12,130 nucleotides of DNA from contig JAHWJJ010000079.1 of assembly GCA_019348475.1 (NCBI GenBank), forward strand, positions 1-12,130, read 5' to 3'. The position numbers and the translations under genes are program-made. Numbering within the stretch: position 1 is the stretch's first letter; each line of letters starts with the position of its first letter. This document shows positions 1-6,931 of this stretch, piece by piece. The notes below the pieces were generated by a model. It was not told the DNA's origin and did not search any database. It worked only from the letters and a program-made list of their open reading frames with translations. This DNA comes from Gemmatimonadota bacterium. Lineage in GTDB: Bacteria > Gemmatimonadota > Gemmatimonadetes > Longimicrobiales > Longimicrobiaceae.

Positions 1-1218
1 GCCGCCGTACGCCTTGCGGGTGATGATGGTCACCTTGGGCACCGTGGCCTCGCAGAAGGCGTACAGGAGCTTGGCGCCGTGGCGGATGATGCCGCCGTGC
101 TCCTGCGCCACGCCGGGAAGGAAGCCGGGCACGTCCTCGAAGGTAAGCAGCGGGATGTTGAACGAATCGCAGAAGCGGACGAAGCGCGCCGCCTTGACCG
201 CCGCGTCGATGTCCAGCACCCCCGCCAGCACCGCCGGCTGGTTGGCCACGATGCCGATGGAGTGCCCGCCCGCGTGCGCAAAGCCGCAGAGGATGTTGGC
301 CGCGTAGTCCGCGTGCACCTCGTAGAACTCGCCGTCGTCCACCACGCGGCGGATGACGTCGTGCATGTCGTACGGCCTGCCGGGGTGGTCGGGGACAATG
401 TCCAGCAGCTCCTCGTCCGCCCGGTCGAACGGGTCGTCCGTGGGCCTGCGGGGCGGGTCCTGCGCGTTGTTCTGGGGGATGAACTCGAACAGGTGGCGAA
501 TGCGGTGCAGGCACTCCACCTCGCTCTTGAGGGCGAAGTGCGCCACGCCGGACTTCGCGGCGTGCGTGGCGGCGCCGCCCAGCTCCTCCATGGTCACGTC
601 CTCGTGCGTCACCGTCTTCACCACGTTGGGGCCGGTGACGAACATGTAGCTGGTCCCCTGCACCATGTAGATGAAGTCGGTGATGGCTGGGGAGTACACC
701 GCGCCGCCCGCGCACGGCCCCAGGATGGCGCTGATCTGCGGCACCACGCCGGAGGCCAGCGTGTTGCGCAGAAAGATGTCGGCGTAGCCGCCCAGCGACA
801 CCACGCCCTCCTGGATGCGGGCGCCGCCGGAGTCGTTCAGCCCCACGACCGGCGCCCCGTTCTTGAGCGCCAGGTCCATGATCTTGACGATCTTTTCCGC
901 GTGCGTCTCCGAGAGCGAGCCGCCGAACACGGTAAAGTCCTGCGAGAACACGTAGACCAGGCGCCCGTGGATGGTGCCGTATCCCGTCACCACGCCGTCG
1001 CCCAGGTATTTTTCCCGGTCCAGGCCGAACTCCGTGGCGCGGTGGACGACGAAGCGGTCCAGCTCCACGAACGAGCCCTCGTCCAGCAGCACGTCCAGCC
1101 GCTCGCGGGCGGTAAGCTTCCCGCGCTCGTGCTGCGCCTCGATGCGCTTTTCGCCGCCGCCCAGTTCCGACTGGCGGCGCAGCTTTTCCAGGTGCTCCAG
1201 CTTTTCCCGCATCGACAT
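1..1218 (-). CDS. Acyl-CoA carboxylase carboxyltransferase (beta) subunit, propionyl/methylmalonyl type, C-terminus missing at window edge
   Basis: This is the biotin-dependent carboxyltransferase subunit that moves the carboxyl group from carboxybiotin to an acyl-CoA, most likely propionyl-CoA (giving methylmalonyl-CoA) or acetyl-CoA. It is cytoplasmic and works with a biotin carboxylase/biotin carrier subunit not seen here. The window holds 406 codons in an open frame to base 1; the family is usually about 510-530 residues. Both crotonase-like halves are recognisable. The N-terminal half has [10 protein letters not shown] (130-139) and [12 protein letters not shown] (168-179). The C-terminal half has the second oxyanion region [19 protein letters not shown] (364-382), ending in RKAYGG (401-406). 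The start at 1218 (MSMREKLEH) is chosen because it puts the family's N-terminal helix at the front; a second ATG lies two codons later, and no strong Shine-Dalgarno is visible. The residue thought to set propionyl versus acetyl preference lies just past the edge, so substrate is not decided. No same-strand partner gene is close; upstream is the divergent YIP1 gene. Confidence 0.95.
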   Translation of the reverse strand, partial: MSMREKLEHLEKLRRQSELGGGEKRIEAQHERGKLTARERLDVLLDEGSFVELDRFVVHRATEFGLDREKYLGDGVVTGYGTIHGRLVYVFSQDFTVFGGSLSETHAEKIVKIMDLALKNGAPVVGLNDSGGARIQEGVVSLGGYADIFLRNTLASGVVPQISAILGPCAGGAVYSPAITDFIYMVQGTSYMFVTGPNVVKTVTHEDVTMEELGGAATHAAKSGVAHFALKSEVECLHRIRHLFEFIPQNNAQDPPRRPTDDPFDRADEELLDIVPDHPGRPYDMHDVIRRVVDDGEFYEVHADYAANILCGFAHAGGHSIGIVANQPAVLAGVLDIDAAVKAARFVRFCDSFNIPLLTFEDVPGFLPGVAQEHGGIIRHGAKLLYAFCEATVPKVTIITRKAYGG

Positions 1219-1390
1219 CGCCGCTCAGCCCGTGCTCTGCTGGTGGTCCCGCGCGCCGGACCCGCCCGCCGGGTCCGCAAAGGGCGGCCAATCTAACAGG
1301 CGCACCGCCTCCGCGCACGGCGGCGGCCGGAGAACGAGCACAGGCGCCCAAACCACCCCGGCGCCGAGATCGCCGCGCCCGCGAAAATCC

Positions 1391-1419
1391 TTGCCCAGGC
1401 GTGCCTCCGTCCGTAACAT
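1391..1419 (+). promoter_or_regulatory. Candidate sigma70-type promoter for the YIP1-like gene
   Basis: TTGCCC (1391-1396) and TAACAT (1414-1419) are separated by 17 bases, each matching 4 of 6 consensus positions. Transcription would start near 1426, about 57 bases before the ATG. It is the best match I see in the 264-base divergent region 1219-1482. I see no equally good promoter for the leftward carboxylase gene. That side holds a 7-bp hairpin (1258-1276) in what would be its leader. Confidence 0.4.
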
Positions 1420-1471
1420 GGCCGGTGCGGACGTGTCCGCGAGTCCCCGCCGAAGTCCCCACCTTTCCCCC

Positions 1472-1477
1472 AGGAGA
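1472..1477 (+). promoter_or_regulatory. Shine-Dalgarno AGGAGA of the YIP1-like gene
   Basis: AGGAGA lies 5 bases before the ATG at 1483 and fixes that start. It is one of only two strong ribosome binding sites visible in the window. Confidence 0.8.
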
Positions 1478-1482
1478 ACCGA

Positions 1483-2010
1483 ATGGCGAGTTTGACCGAG
1501 CGCATGATCGGCGCGGCGATGCTGAACGTGGCGACGTACGAGGAAGTGGAGGCGGACCAGACCGCTACCTCGCAGGCGGCCATCGTGGTCGCCATCGTGG
1601 CCGTGGCCGGCGCCATCGGCAACTACTTCCGGCACGGCGGGCGGGGGATCATCGGCGCAGTGATCGCCGCGTTCCTGGGATGGCTGCTGTGGGCGGGCAT
1701 CACGTACTTCATCGGCACGCGGCTCTTCGGCGGGACCGCCACCATGGGCGAGATGCTGCGCACGCTGGGGTTCGCGCAGTCGCCGGGCGTGATCGCCATC
1801 CTGGGGATCATCCCCTTCCTGGGGTGGCTGATCATGGTGGTCATCGCCATCTGGCAGCTGGTGGCGGGGATCATCGCCATCCGCCAGGCGCTGGACTTCA
1901 CCACGGGCAAGGCCATCCTCACCGCGCTGATCGGGTGGGTGATCGTGTGGATCATCACCGCCGTCCTGTTCGCCAGCCTGCTGGGCGGCGCAATGGCGGG
2001 AGTGCGCTGA
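1483..2010 (+). CDS. YIP1-family integral membrane protein
   Basis: This 175-residue inner-membrane protein resembles the bacterial YIP1 (Yip1 domain) family, whose biochemical role is unknown. A short soluble N-terminus (about 1-28, beginning MASLTERMIGAAML and containing an acidic patch EEVEAD at 20-25) is followed by about five hydrophobic segments: 30-48, 55-79, 101-118, 114-134 and 145-167. Typical family traits are the GYFR/GNYFRHGG-like turn after the first helix, the QSPGVIAILGIIPFLGW stretch (99-115) and the WQLVAGIIAIRQALDFTTGKA segment (124-144). The start is set by AGGAGA five bases upstream. It is the only plus-strand gene here, divergent from the acyl-CoA carboxylase gene and convergent with the TonB-domain gene, and it ends 20 bases before a strong bidirectional terminator. 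It therefore looks monocistronic. Family assignment rests on helix pattern and sequence style, not on a catalytic motif. Confidence 0.8.
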   Translation: MASLTERMIGAAMLNVATYEEVEADQTATSQAAIVVAIVAVAGAIGNYFRHGGRGIIGAVIAAFLGWLLWAGITYFIGTRLFGGTATMGEMLRTLGFAQSPGVIAILGIIPFLGWLIMVVIAIWQLVAGIIAIRQALDFTTGKAILTALIGWVIVWIITAVLFASLLGGAMAGVR

Positions 2011-2030
2011 GCCGTTCCGCTGGCGGCCGG

Positions 2031-2064
2031 AAAAAGGCGCGGAGCCGGGGCTCCGCGCCTTTTT
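2031..2064. terminator. Bidirectional intrinsic terminator between convergent genes
   Basis: This is a perfect 15-bp inverted repeat (2031-2045 with 2050-2064) around a 4-base loop. The GC core (GGCGCGGAGC) is flanked by five A on the left and five T on the right, so it works as a U-tailed hairpin in both directions. It sits 20 bases after the YIP1-like stop and 88 bases after the TonB-domain protein's stop. Confidence 0.9.
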
Positions 2065-2152
2065 CGGTCTCGGGCCCCCCGCGGGTTCCCGAGCGGTTGT
2101 ACGAGATGTCCAGCTCCCATGGGCGTGCGGACTGGAACGAGAATCCGCCTGC

Positions 2153-3328
2153 TCAGCACCGCTCGCGGAGGCACGGATCGGGTGACGCCCGCAACATGGG
2201 ACGCTCGCGCTCGTAGCGGGGATCCAGCTCCGGGTACGCGCGGGACCCTCTGTCCATGGACCACTGGATCGGCAGGTCCGCCCACACCGGCACCGGCCGG
2301 CCATTCACACGTGCCGGTGAAAAGCGGAGGACCCGCATCGCGCGGATCGTCGCCTCATCGAACCCATGATGCGTCGAATGCGTGACCACGTGGTCACTCG
2401 TCGTTCCGTCCGGCTGCACCCGGAACCGCACCTGCACGGTACCCGTAGCGCTGGCGCTCACGAGCGCGGCGGGATACTCGCGCCACAGCGCCTGCTCGAA
2501 CCTCCGGAGGTTCAGCGGGCGCGGCAGCACGTCCACCTCGTTCAGCTCGTAGCCGTTCACGCTGTCACCGGCCGCGGCGGACGCGGACCCCGGCTGGCCC
2601 CATTCCAGGGGCACCTCCATCCACACCCAGACGCGCTCTCCCCCACGCTGTGCCGGCTCGAACCGCAGCCGCCGGACGGCATCCAGCGAAACGGCCTCGA
2701 AGCGGGCGTCGGTAGACTCGATGACGTGAGGATACTGAGGCCGCCCGGACGCATCGACGGCGAACCGCACCACGACTTCCGCGCTCGCGCGCGCCTCTCG
2801 CAGCTCCCGCGGGTACAGCTCCCGGAGCGCCGCCTCGAACGCCGAATAGTTGCGCGGCAGCGGCCGGACGTCCGCCTCTTCCACGTCGTACACGCGGATG
2901 GACTCCGGCAGCTGCGGCACGGCGGCCGCGGCGGTCGGCGCCGGTTCCGCGCGCCAGGTGATCGGCTGCTCCACGCGCACCGGCACCGCGCGCCCCTGCA
3001 CCTGCGCCGGCGTGAACCGCAGCAGCGACACCGCCTGCACGCTGGGCGCGTCGAACGCGGAATCGGGGGTGGACAGCACGCGGACGTCCGCCGGCAGCCC
3101 ATCGGGACGCACCACGAACGCGAGCTGCACCGTGCCACCCACTCCGGACTCTAACAGGTTGGCCGGATAGCTGTCCCGCAGGGCGGCGGCGAAGTCGGCG
3201 GCGTTCTGCGGCTGCGGAAGCACCTCCACCTCGTGCAGCTCGTAGATGCGGGCGGAATCACGCGGCGCCTGCTGCGCGGCACAGGGCGCGGCGGCAGCCA
3301 GGGCGAGGAGGACGGCTAGAGATCGCAT
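2153..3328 (-). CDS. Secreted protein with three tandem TonB C-terminal-like domains
   Basis: This 391-residue protein has a cleavable signal peptide (about 1-18, MRSLAVLLALAAAAPCAA; Pro before the Cys argues against a lipobox). Three repeats of about 97 residues follow: 29-126, 147-243 and 260-356. Each repeat opens with Y-[ED]-[LV]-x-E-[VA]-[ED]-V-x-P-x-P, followed by F-x-x-A-L-x-x-x-YP. Then come the TonB_C hallmarks: a strand ending near DG or SG, an S/T-x-D/H-x-x-F turn, LRF-x-PA, and a final P-[IL]-x-W. The C-terminal tail (357-391) is charged and contains two Cys. TonB C-terminal domains normally contact outer-membrane receptors. This protein lacks the membrane anchor and Pro-rich spacer of true TonB, so energy transduction is unlikely. 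A periplasmic or envelope scaffolding role is only a guess. No Shine-Dalgarno is visible (the leader has CCTCC). It is likely monocistronic. Confidence 0.85.
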   Translation of the reverse strand: MRSLAVLLALAAAAPCAAQQAPRDSARIYELHEVEVLPQPQNAADFAAALRDSYPANLLESGVGGTVQLAFVVRPDGLPADVRVLSTPDSAFDAPSVQAVSLLRFTPAQVQGRAVPVRVEQPITWRAEPAPTAAAAVPQLPESIRVYDVEEADVRPLPRNYSAFEAALRELYPRELREARASAEVVVRFAVDASGRPQYPHVIESTDARFEAVSLDAVRRLRFEPAQRGGERVWVWMEVPLEWGQPGSASAAAGDSVNGYELNEVDVLPRPLNLRRFEQALWREYPAALVSASATGTVQVRFRVQPDGTTSDHVVTHSTHHGFDEATIRAMRVLRFSPARVNGRPVPVWADLPIQWSMDRGSRAYPELDPRYERERPMLRASPDPCLRERC

Positions 3329-3734
3329 GTCTGGAGGTTCGCGGATGGTCGTTCCGGGCGGGGCGAAATTCCACGCCCGCTGAGACTGCGGCGGGAACTA
3401 CGAGTGCAGGCGCGGCAAAGTGTCAGATACGTGCGCGCAGCCGTACGCAGTAGGCCATAACGTAGTACCGAATGGCCCGGTTGAAAAGCCCCGTCCTTGC
3501 GCGTGACGCCGCGGCCGAGCGGCGTGGAGGGGTTGCCGGCCGGCACTCGATCCGCGGCCAACTGCACGCCACCCGGCGCGAGAGGACGCGGAGAGTTCCG
3601 TCCGTTCTCCGCGTCCTCACTCCCTTCCTCCGCGTCCTCCGCGCGATGCTTCAGGGGGTCTGCACGAACACCGGAGGATCTGGTACGACAGTCTCGCCGT
3701 TCATGTCACCCAGACAGTGATCGGGACGGGGCAA
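3329..3734. other. Gene-free stretch between rpsA and the TonB-domain gene
   Basis: About 400 bases in which I find no convincing gene. Short open frames exist on both strands (for example 3472-3720 plus and 3316-3567 minus), but they are Arg/Ser/Pro-rich with no recognisable domain. The stretch holds a 12-bp palindrome (TGCCGGCCGGCA, 3533-3544), a GC-rich hairpin around 3507-3524, and the CTCCGCGTCCTC repeat cluster at 3582-3639. The promoter for the leftward TonB-domain gene should lie here, but no clear -35/-10 pair stands out. Confidence 0.6.
3582..3639. repeat. Inverted plus direct repeat of CTCCGCGTCCTC
   Basis: GAGGACGCGGAGA (3582-3594) is the exact reverse complement of TCTCCGCGTCCTC (3606-3618), giving a 13-bp stem with an 11-base loop. 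A further direct copy of CTCCGCGTCCTC follows at 3628-3639. This looks like a small intergenic repeat of the kind found in many copies in GC-rich genomes. Copy number cannot be judged from one window. Confidence 0.7.
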
Positions 3735-3769
3735 GAAAAAAGGGCGCGGAGCCGAAGCTCCGCGCCCTT
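3735..3769 (-). terminator. Intrinsic terminator of rpsA
   Basis: A 13-bp perfect stem (3740-3752 with 3757-3769) encloses a 4-base loop, CGAA as read on the plus strand. On the minus strand the stem is followed by a T-rich tract (3735-3741 is all A on the plus strand). It begins 26 bases after the rpsA stop. The core GGCGCGGAGC is the same as in the terminator at 2031-2064. Confidence 0.9.
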
Positions 3770-3795
3770 CCTGCCTGCCGCCCAGGGAGCCAGGC

Positions 3796-5808
3796 TTACG
3801 CCTGCTGTTCCTCGGGCGCCGCGTCGGAAGCCGGGGCCTCCTCGGCGCTGGCCGTGGTCTCGCTCCCCTCGTCGGGCGACGGGGCAGACTCCGCGGCGGG
3901 AGCCTCGGCCGTCACCTCGGCGGCCTCGTCCGACACCGGCGCGGCGGCCGGCGCCTGGGCCTCGGGGGCCTCGCCGGCGACCGTGGCGGTGTCACCGCCG
4001 GCCGCCGCCTCCTCGCCCTCGCCCGCCGCCGGAGCGGCGGGGGTGGCCAGCTGCACGAACTGCGGCTCGCCGCCCTCGAACTTGGGCACCCGCACCACCT
4101 CGCAGACGATGCGGTGGTTGGCCGCGTCGACCTCGCTGATACGCATGTCCAGCACGTCGCCCTCGGCGAACACGTCCGCCGGGTTCTGCAGGCCGGTCAC
4201 GCCGATCTGCGAAACGGGCACGAAGCCCTCGACGTCGTTGCCCAGGTCCACCGCCACGCCCTTGTCCTGCAGGCGGCTGATGGGACCGGCGATCTCCTGG
4301 CCCACGTGGTACTGCTGGGCGATGTCGCCCCACGGATCGTCCTGGGTCTGCTTCAGGCCCAGCGAGATGCGCTTGTTCTCGGCGTCCACGCCCAGGATCA
4401 CCACGTCCACGTCGTCGCCCTTCTTGACGACCTCGGACGGGTGCTGGATGCGCTTGGTCCAGCTCATGTCGGAGATGTGCACCAGGCCGTCGATCCCCGG
4501 CTCGATCTCCACGAAGGCGCCGAAGCTGGTCAGGTTGCGCACCTTGCCGCTGAGGCGCGTGCCCACCGGGTACTTGGCCGGCAGCGCGTGCCAGGGGTCC
4601 TCCTCGATCTGCTTCATGCCGAGCGAGATCTTTTCGCCCTCCGGATCCACCTTCAGGATCACGGCCTCGATCTCGTCGCCCAGCGTCACGATCTTGGACG
4701 GGTGGCGCACGTTGCGGGTCCAGCTCATCTCGCTGATGTGCACCAGCCCCTCGACGCCCTTCTCCAGCTCCACGAAGGCGCCGTAGTTGGTGATGGAGAC
4801 CACCCGCCCGCGCACGCGGGCGCCCACGGGGTACTTGGCCTCGACATCCTTCCAGGGGTACTCCTGCAGCTGCTTGAGGCCCAGCGACAGGCGCTCGCGC
4901 TCCCAGTCGATGTCCAGCACCTTCACGTCCAGCTCGTCGCCGATCCCCACCACCTCCGACGGGTGGCCCACGCGGCCCCACGACATGTCGGTGATGTGCA
5001 GCAGGCCGTCCATGCCGCCCAGGTCGATGAACGCGCCGAAGTCGGTGATGTTCTTGACCACCCCCTTGCGAACCTGCCCGACCTCCAGCTCCTTCTTGAG
5101 CTTGTCGCGCTTGATCTCGCGGTCGGCCTCCAGCAGCACGCGGCGGCTGACGACGATGTTGCGCCGGCGCTTGTTGAGCTTGATGATCTTGAAGTCGTAG
5201 CTTTCGCCGATCAGGTCCTCGATGTTGGGGACCCGGCGCAGGGCGATCTGCGACCCCGGCAGAAAGGCGTCCACCCCCATCAGGTCCACCGTCACGCCGC
5301 CCTTGATCTTGCGGGTAAGGGTGCCGGTGACCGCGTCGCCGCCCTCGTACGCCACCCGGATCTGCTCCCACACGCGCAGGAAGTCGGCCTTCTTCTTGGA
5401 AAGGACGACGACGCCGTCCTCGTCCTCCAGGTTCTCCAGGAAGACCTCGACCTCGTCGCCGATCTGCAGCGAGTCGGGGTCCTTGAACTCGTCGCGGGTA
5501 ACCGCGCCCTCGCTCTTGAAGCCCAGGTCCAGGATCACCGCCTTGTCGGTGATGCGCAGCACCTTGGCCTTGACGATCTCACCCTCCTCGATGTTGCTGA
5601 GGGTGGGCTCGTACATGGCCAGCAGCCCCTCGTACTCCTCGGAGGTGTACTCGTCCTCGTCGAAGAGGTCGGGGCGAATGCCCAGCGAGCGCGCGCGCTC
5701 GGCGATCTGCTCGATGGTAAGCTCGCTGCCCCAGCTCTTGCGGGGCTGCTCGGCAACGGCGATGCCGCCGTCCTCGCGCGAGAACTGCTCTTCGGTCACG
5801 TCTGCCAT
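3796..5808 (-). CDS. rpsA: 30S ribosomal protein S1
   Basis: S1 binds the ribosome and mRNA and helps unwind and position transcripts for initiation. The 670-residue product has an acidic N-terminal region (1-72) and six S1 (OB-fold) domains at about 74-138, 156-223, 242-314, 327-400, 414-487 and 501-573. A low-complexity Ala/Glu/Pro tail (585-670) follows. Domains 3-5 are closest to consensus: each has GAF[IV][DE], G[LV][LV]HI[ST][DE]MSW and [LI]SLG[LM]KQ. Domains 1, 2 and 6 are more divergent, as is usual. The start at 5808 (MADVTEEQF) is preferred over an in-frame upstream start at 5892 because AGGAGA lies 11 bases before it and the added 28 residues are Arg/Pro-rich leader sequence. It lies 104 bases after cmk, the widely conserved order, and ends at a strong terminator. 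The acidic tail, over 80 residues long, is the odd feature. Confidence 0.97.
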   Translation of the reverse strand: MADVTEEQFSREDGGIAVAEQPRKSWGSELTIEQIAERARSLGIRPDLFDEDEYTSEEYEGLLAMYEPTLSNIEEGEIVKAKVLRITDKAVILDLGFKSEGAVTRDEFKDPDSLQIGDEVEVFLENLEDEDGVVVLSKKKADFLRVWEQIRVAYEGGDAVTGTLTRKIKGGVTVDLMGVDAFLPGSQIALRRVPNIEDLIGESYDFKIIKLNKRRRNIVVSRRVLLEADREIKRDKLKKELEVGQVRKGVVKNITDFGAFIDLGGMDGLLHITDMSWGRVGHPSEVVGIGDELDVKVLDIDWERERLSLGLKQLQEYPWKDVEAKYPVGARVRGRVVSITNYGAFVELEKGVEGLVHISEMSWTRNVRHPSKIVTLGDEIEAVILKVDPEGEKISLGMKQIEEDPWHALPAKYPVGTRLSGKVRNLTSFGAFVEIEPGIDGLVHISDMSWTKRIQHPSEVVKKGDDVDVVILGVDAENKRISLGLKQTQDDPWGDIAQQYHVGQEIAGPISRLQDKGVAVDLGNDVEGFVPVSQIGVTGLQNPADVFAEGDVLDMRISEVDAANHRIVCEVVRVPKFEGGEPQFVQLATPAAPAAGEGEEAAAGGDTATVAGEAPEAQAPAAAPVSDEAAEVTAEAPAAESAPSPDEGSETTASAEEAPASDAAPEEQQA

Positions 5809-5819
5809 GCGGGGGGATG

Positions 5820-5825
5820 TCTCCT
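5820..5825 (-). promoter_or_regulatory. Shine-Dalgarno AGGAGA of rpsA
   Basis: AGGAGA (minus strand) precedes the ATG at 5808 by 11 bases, a slightly long spacing. It supports this start over the in-frame one at 5892. Confidence 0.65.
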
Positions 5826-5909
5826 GTAACGCGGCCTCCGGACGGGTAAGGCGCCGGCGCCGGTTCGGGGTGGTCGGGTGGTCCGGACGCAAGTCCGGGG
5901 AAACAGAAC

Positions 5910-5938
5910 AAGTTACGGAATTTGTTCGTGCGGGTCAA
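5910..5938 (-). promoter_or_regulatory. Candidate rpsA promoter inside the 3' end of cmk
   Basis: On the minus strand, TTGACC (5938-5933; 5 of 6 to consensus) and TAACTT (5915-5910; 3 of 6) are 17 bases apart. The -10 covers the cmk stop codon. The transcript would start near 5903, giving a leader of about 95 bases with a 6-bp hairpin (5883-5898, loop of four) and a GGCGCCGGCGCC palindrome before the Shine-Dalgarno. Confidence 0.5.
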
Positions 5939-6632
5939 CCCCGCACCGCTCCCGCGCAAGGGCTACGATGCGCTCCACCTGCTGGTCGAAGCTGAGCCCC
6001 GTGGTGTCGATGACCACGGCGTCGTCGGCCTGGCGCAGCGGGGCCGTTTCGCGGCCGCTGTCGATGGCGTCGCGCCCCTGCAGCAGCGCGGCCTCGGCGC
6101 GCACCTCCTCCAGCGGCGGGTCCGCCACCCCCTGCTCGCGCAGGCGGCGCCGCGCGCGCTCCTCGGCGTCGGCGATCAGGTAGGCCTTGAGTTCCGCGTC
6201 GGGAAACACCACGGTGCCGATGTCGCGCCCGTCCGCCACCAGCCCGCCGCGCGCGCCGGCCTCGCGCAGCGCGTCCATCAGCCACGCGCGGACGGCGGGG
6301 ATGGCGGCCATCCGCGACACGTGCGCGTTCACCTGGTACGAGCGGATCTCCCCGCCCACGTCCTGGCCGCCGATGGTCATGGTGTAGCCGCGTTCCGCGG
6401 GGCGGCCGTGGACGTCCAGCCGGTCCAGCTGGTCGGGGGTGAGCCGCGGCCACCCGTCGGGGTGGATGCCGGCCCGCAGCGCGGCCAGGGTGATGGCGCG
6501 GTAGAAGGCGCCGGAGTCCAGGTGCCGGTATCCCAGCCGCGCGGCGACCGCCCTGGCCGTGGAGCTCTTCCCCGACCCCGCCGGGCCGTCCAGCGCGATG
6601 ATGATCCCATCCGGGCGTGTGGTATGGCTCAT
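5913..6632 (-). CDS. cmk: Cytidylate kinase
   Basis: Transfers the gamma-phosphate of ATP to CMP or dCMP, giving CDP or dCDP in the cytoplasm. At 239 residues it is slightly longer than the usual 220-230. The P-loop GPAGSGKS is at 16-23, and LDSGAFYRA (38-46) follows as in the family. The CMP-binding motif VADGRDIGTVVFPDA is at 132-146, and the lid region QGRDAIDSGRETAPL is at 185-199 with the Arg/Asp residues expected. The C-terminus is short and ends in the putative rpsA promoter. The ATG at 6632 fits the family start; only a weak GACGGGA-like sequence precedes it. It lies between aroA (upstream, 299-base gap) and rpsA (downstream), the same order as in many bacteria. The aroA-cmk gap carries a palindromic repeat, so readthrough from aroA is uncertain. 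Confidence 0.97.
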   Translation of the reverse strand: MSHTTRPDGIIIALDGPAGSGKSSTARAVAARLGYRHLDSGAFYRAITLAALRAGIHPDGWPRLTPDQLDRLDVHGRPAERGYTMTIGGQDVGGEIRSYQVNAHVSRMAAIPAVRAWLMDALREAGARGGLVADGRDIGTVVFPDAELKAYLIADAEERARRRLREQGVADPPLEEVRAEAALLQGRDAIDSGRETAPLRQADDAVVIDTTGLSFDQQVERIVALARERCGVDPHEQIP

Positions 6633-6931
6633 CCGGTATTCCCGTCGAAGAAAGCCAACGGCTGCTGCGTCCGATCCATTGTGGAGGGATCACCCGCGCG
6701 CGGAGCGCCCCTCACCCCCCGGCCCCTTCTCCCCGCGAACTGCGCGGGAGACGGGGAGAACCCATCGACAGCGCGTAATTGTCATTCGAGGGGGGCGCCG
6801 CCCTTCGGCCGCCCGCTGCAACGAACTGGTTTCGGCGAATTCATTCGCTCCTGGCGCGGACGCGGCGATTACCGGATCAGATCCGGGACGGCCACGGTTC
6901 GCTCCAGCGAGGCCCCTGCCCCACCACCGCC
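6633..6931. other. Gene-free gap between aroA and cmk, rich in palindromes
   Basis: 299 bases without a supported gene. It holds the CCCTCACCC-type palindromic repeat (6709-6760), GCGAAT-TC-ATTCGC (6835-6848) and CCGGATC-A-GATCCGG (6872-6886). I see no clear U-tailed terminator for aroA and no strong promoter for cmk, so either readthrough or an unrecognised promoter serves cmk. Confidence 0.6.
6709..6760. repeat. REP-like palindromic element, CCCTCACCC type
   Basis: CCCTCACCCC (6709-6718) is followed by TTCTCCCCG (6727-6735), a GCGGGAGA block, and the exact reverse complement CGGGGAGAA (6752-6760). The arrangement of pyrimidine block, GCGGGAGA and purine block matches the element at 9952-10002. 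It lies between genes and has no coding character. Confidence 0.6.

Noticed and set aside
79..1296. 405-codon plus-strand open frame
   Set aside because: It is antisense to the acyl-CoA carboxylase gene, His/Val/Arg-rich, with no domain; it is a by-product of high G+C.
1225..2304. 359-codon minus-strand frame across the YIP1-like gene
   Set aside because: It runs antisense through the YIP1 gene and the terminator, is rich in Asp/His/Gly/Arg, and has no domain.
3582..3639. Possible CRISPR array from the repeated CTCCGCGTCCTC
   Set aside because: There are only three short copies, one inverted, with 9-11 base spacing; there are no repeat-spacer units or cas genes.
3472..3720. 82-codon plus-strand frame in the rpsA-TonB gap
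   Set aside because: It passes through the repeat cluster, has Arg-rich low-complexity content and no ribosome binding site.
4114..5829. 571-codon plus-strand open frame
   Set aside because: It is antisense to rpsA; the S1 repeats make it look repetitive, but the composition (His/Leu/Val/Asp) is that of a shadow frame.
5809..5892. Upstream in-frame start adding 28 residues to S1
   Set aside because: The extension is Arg/Pro-rich, unlike S1, and the AGGAGA lies inside it, pointing to the start at 5808.
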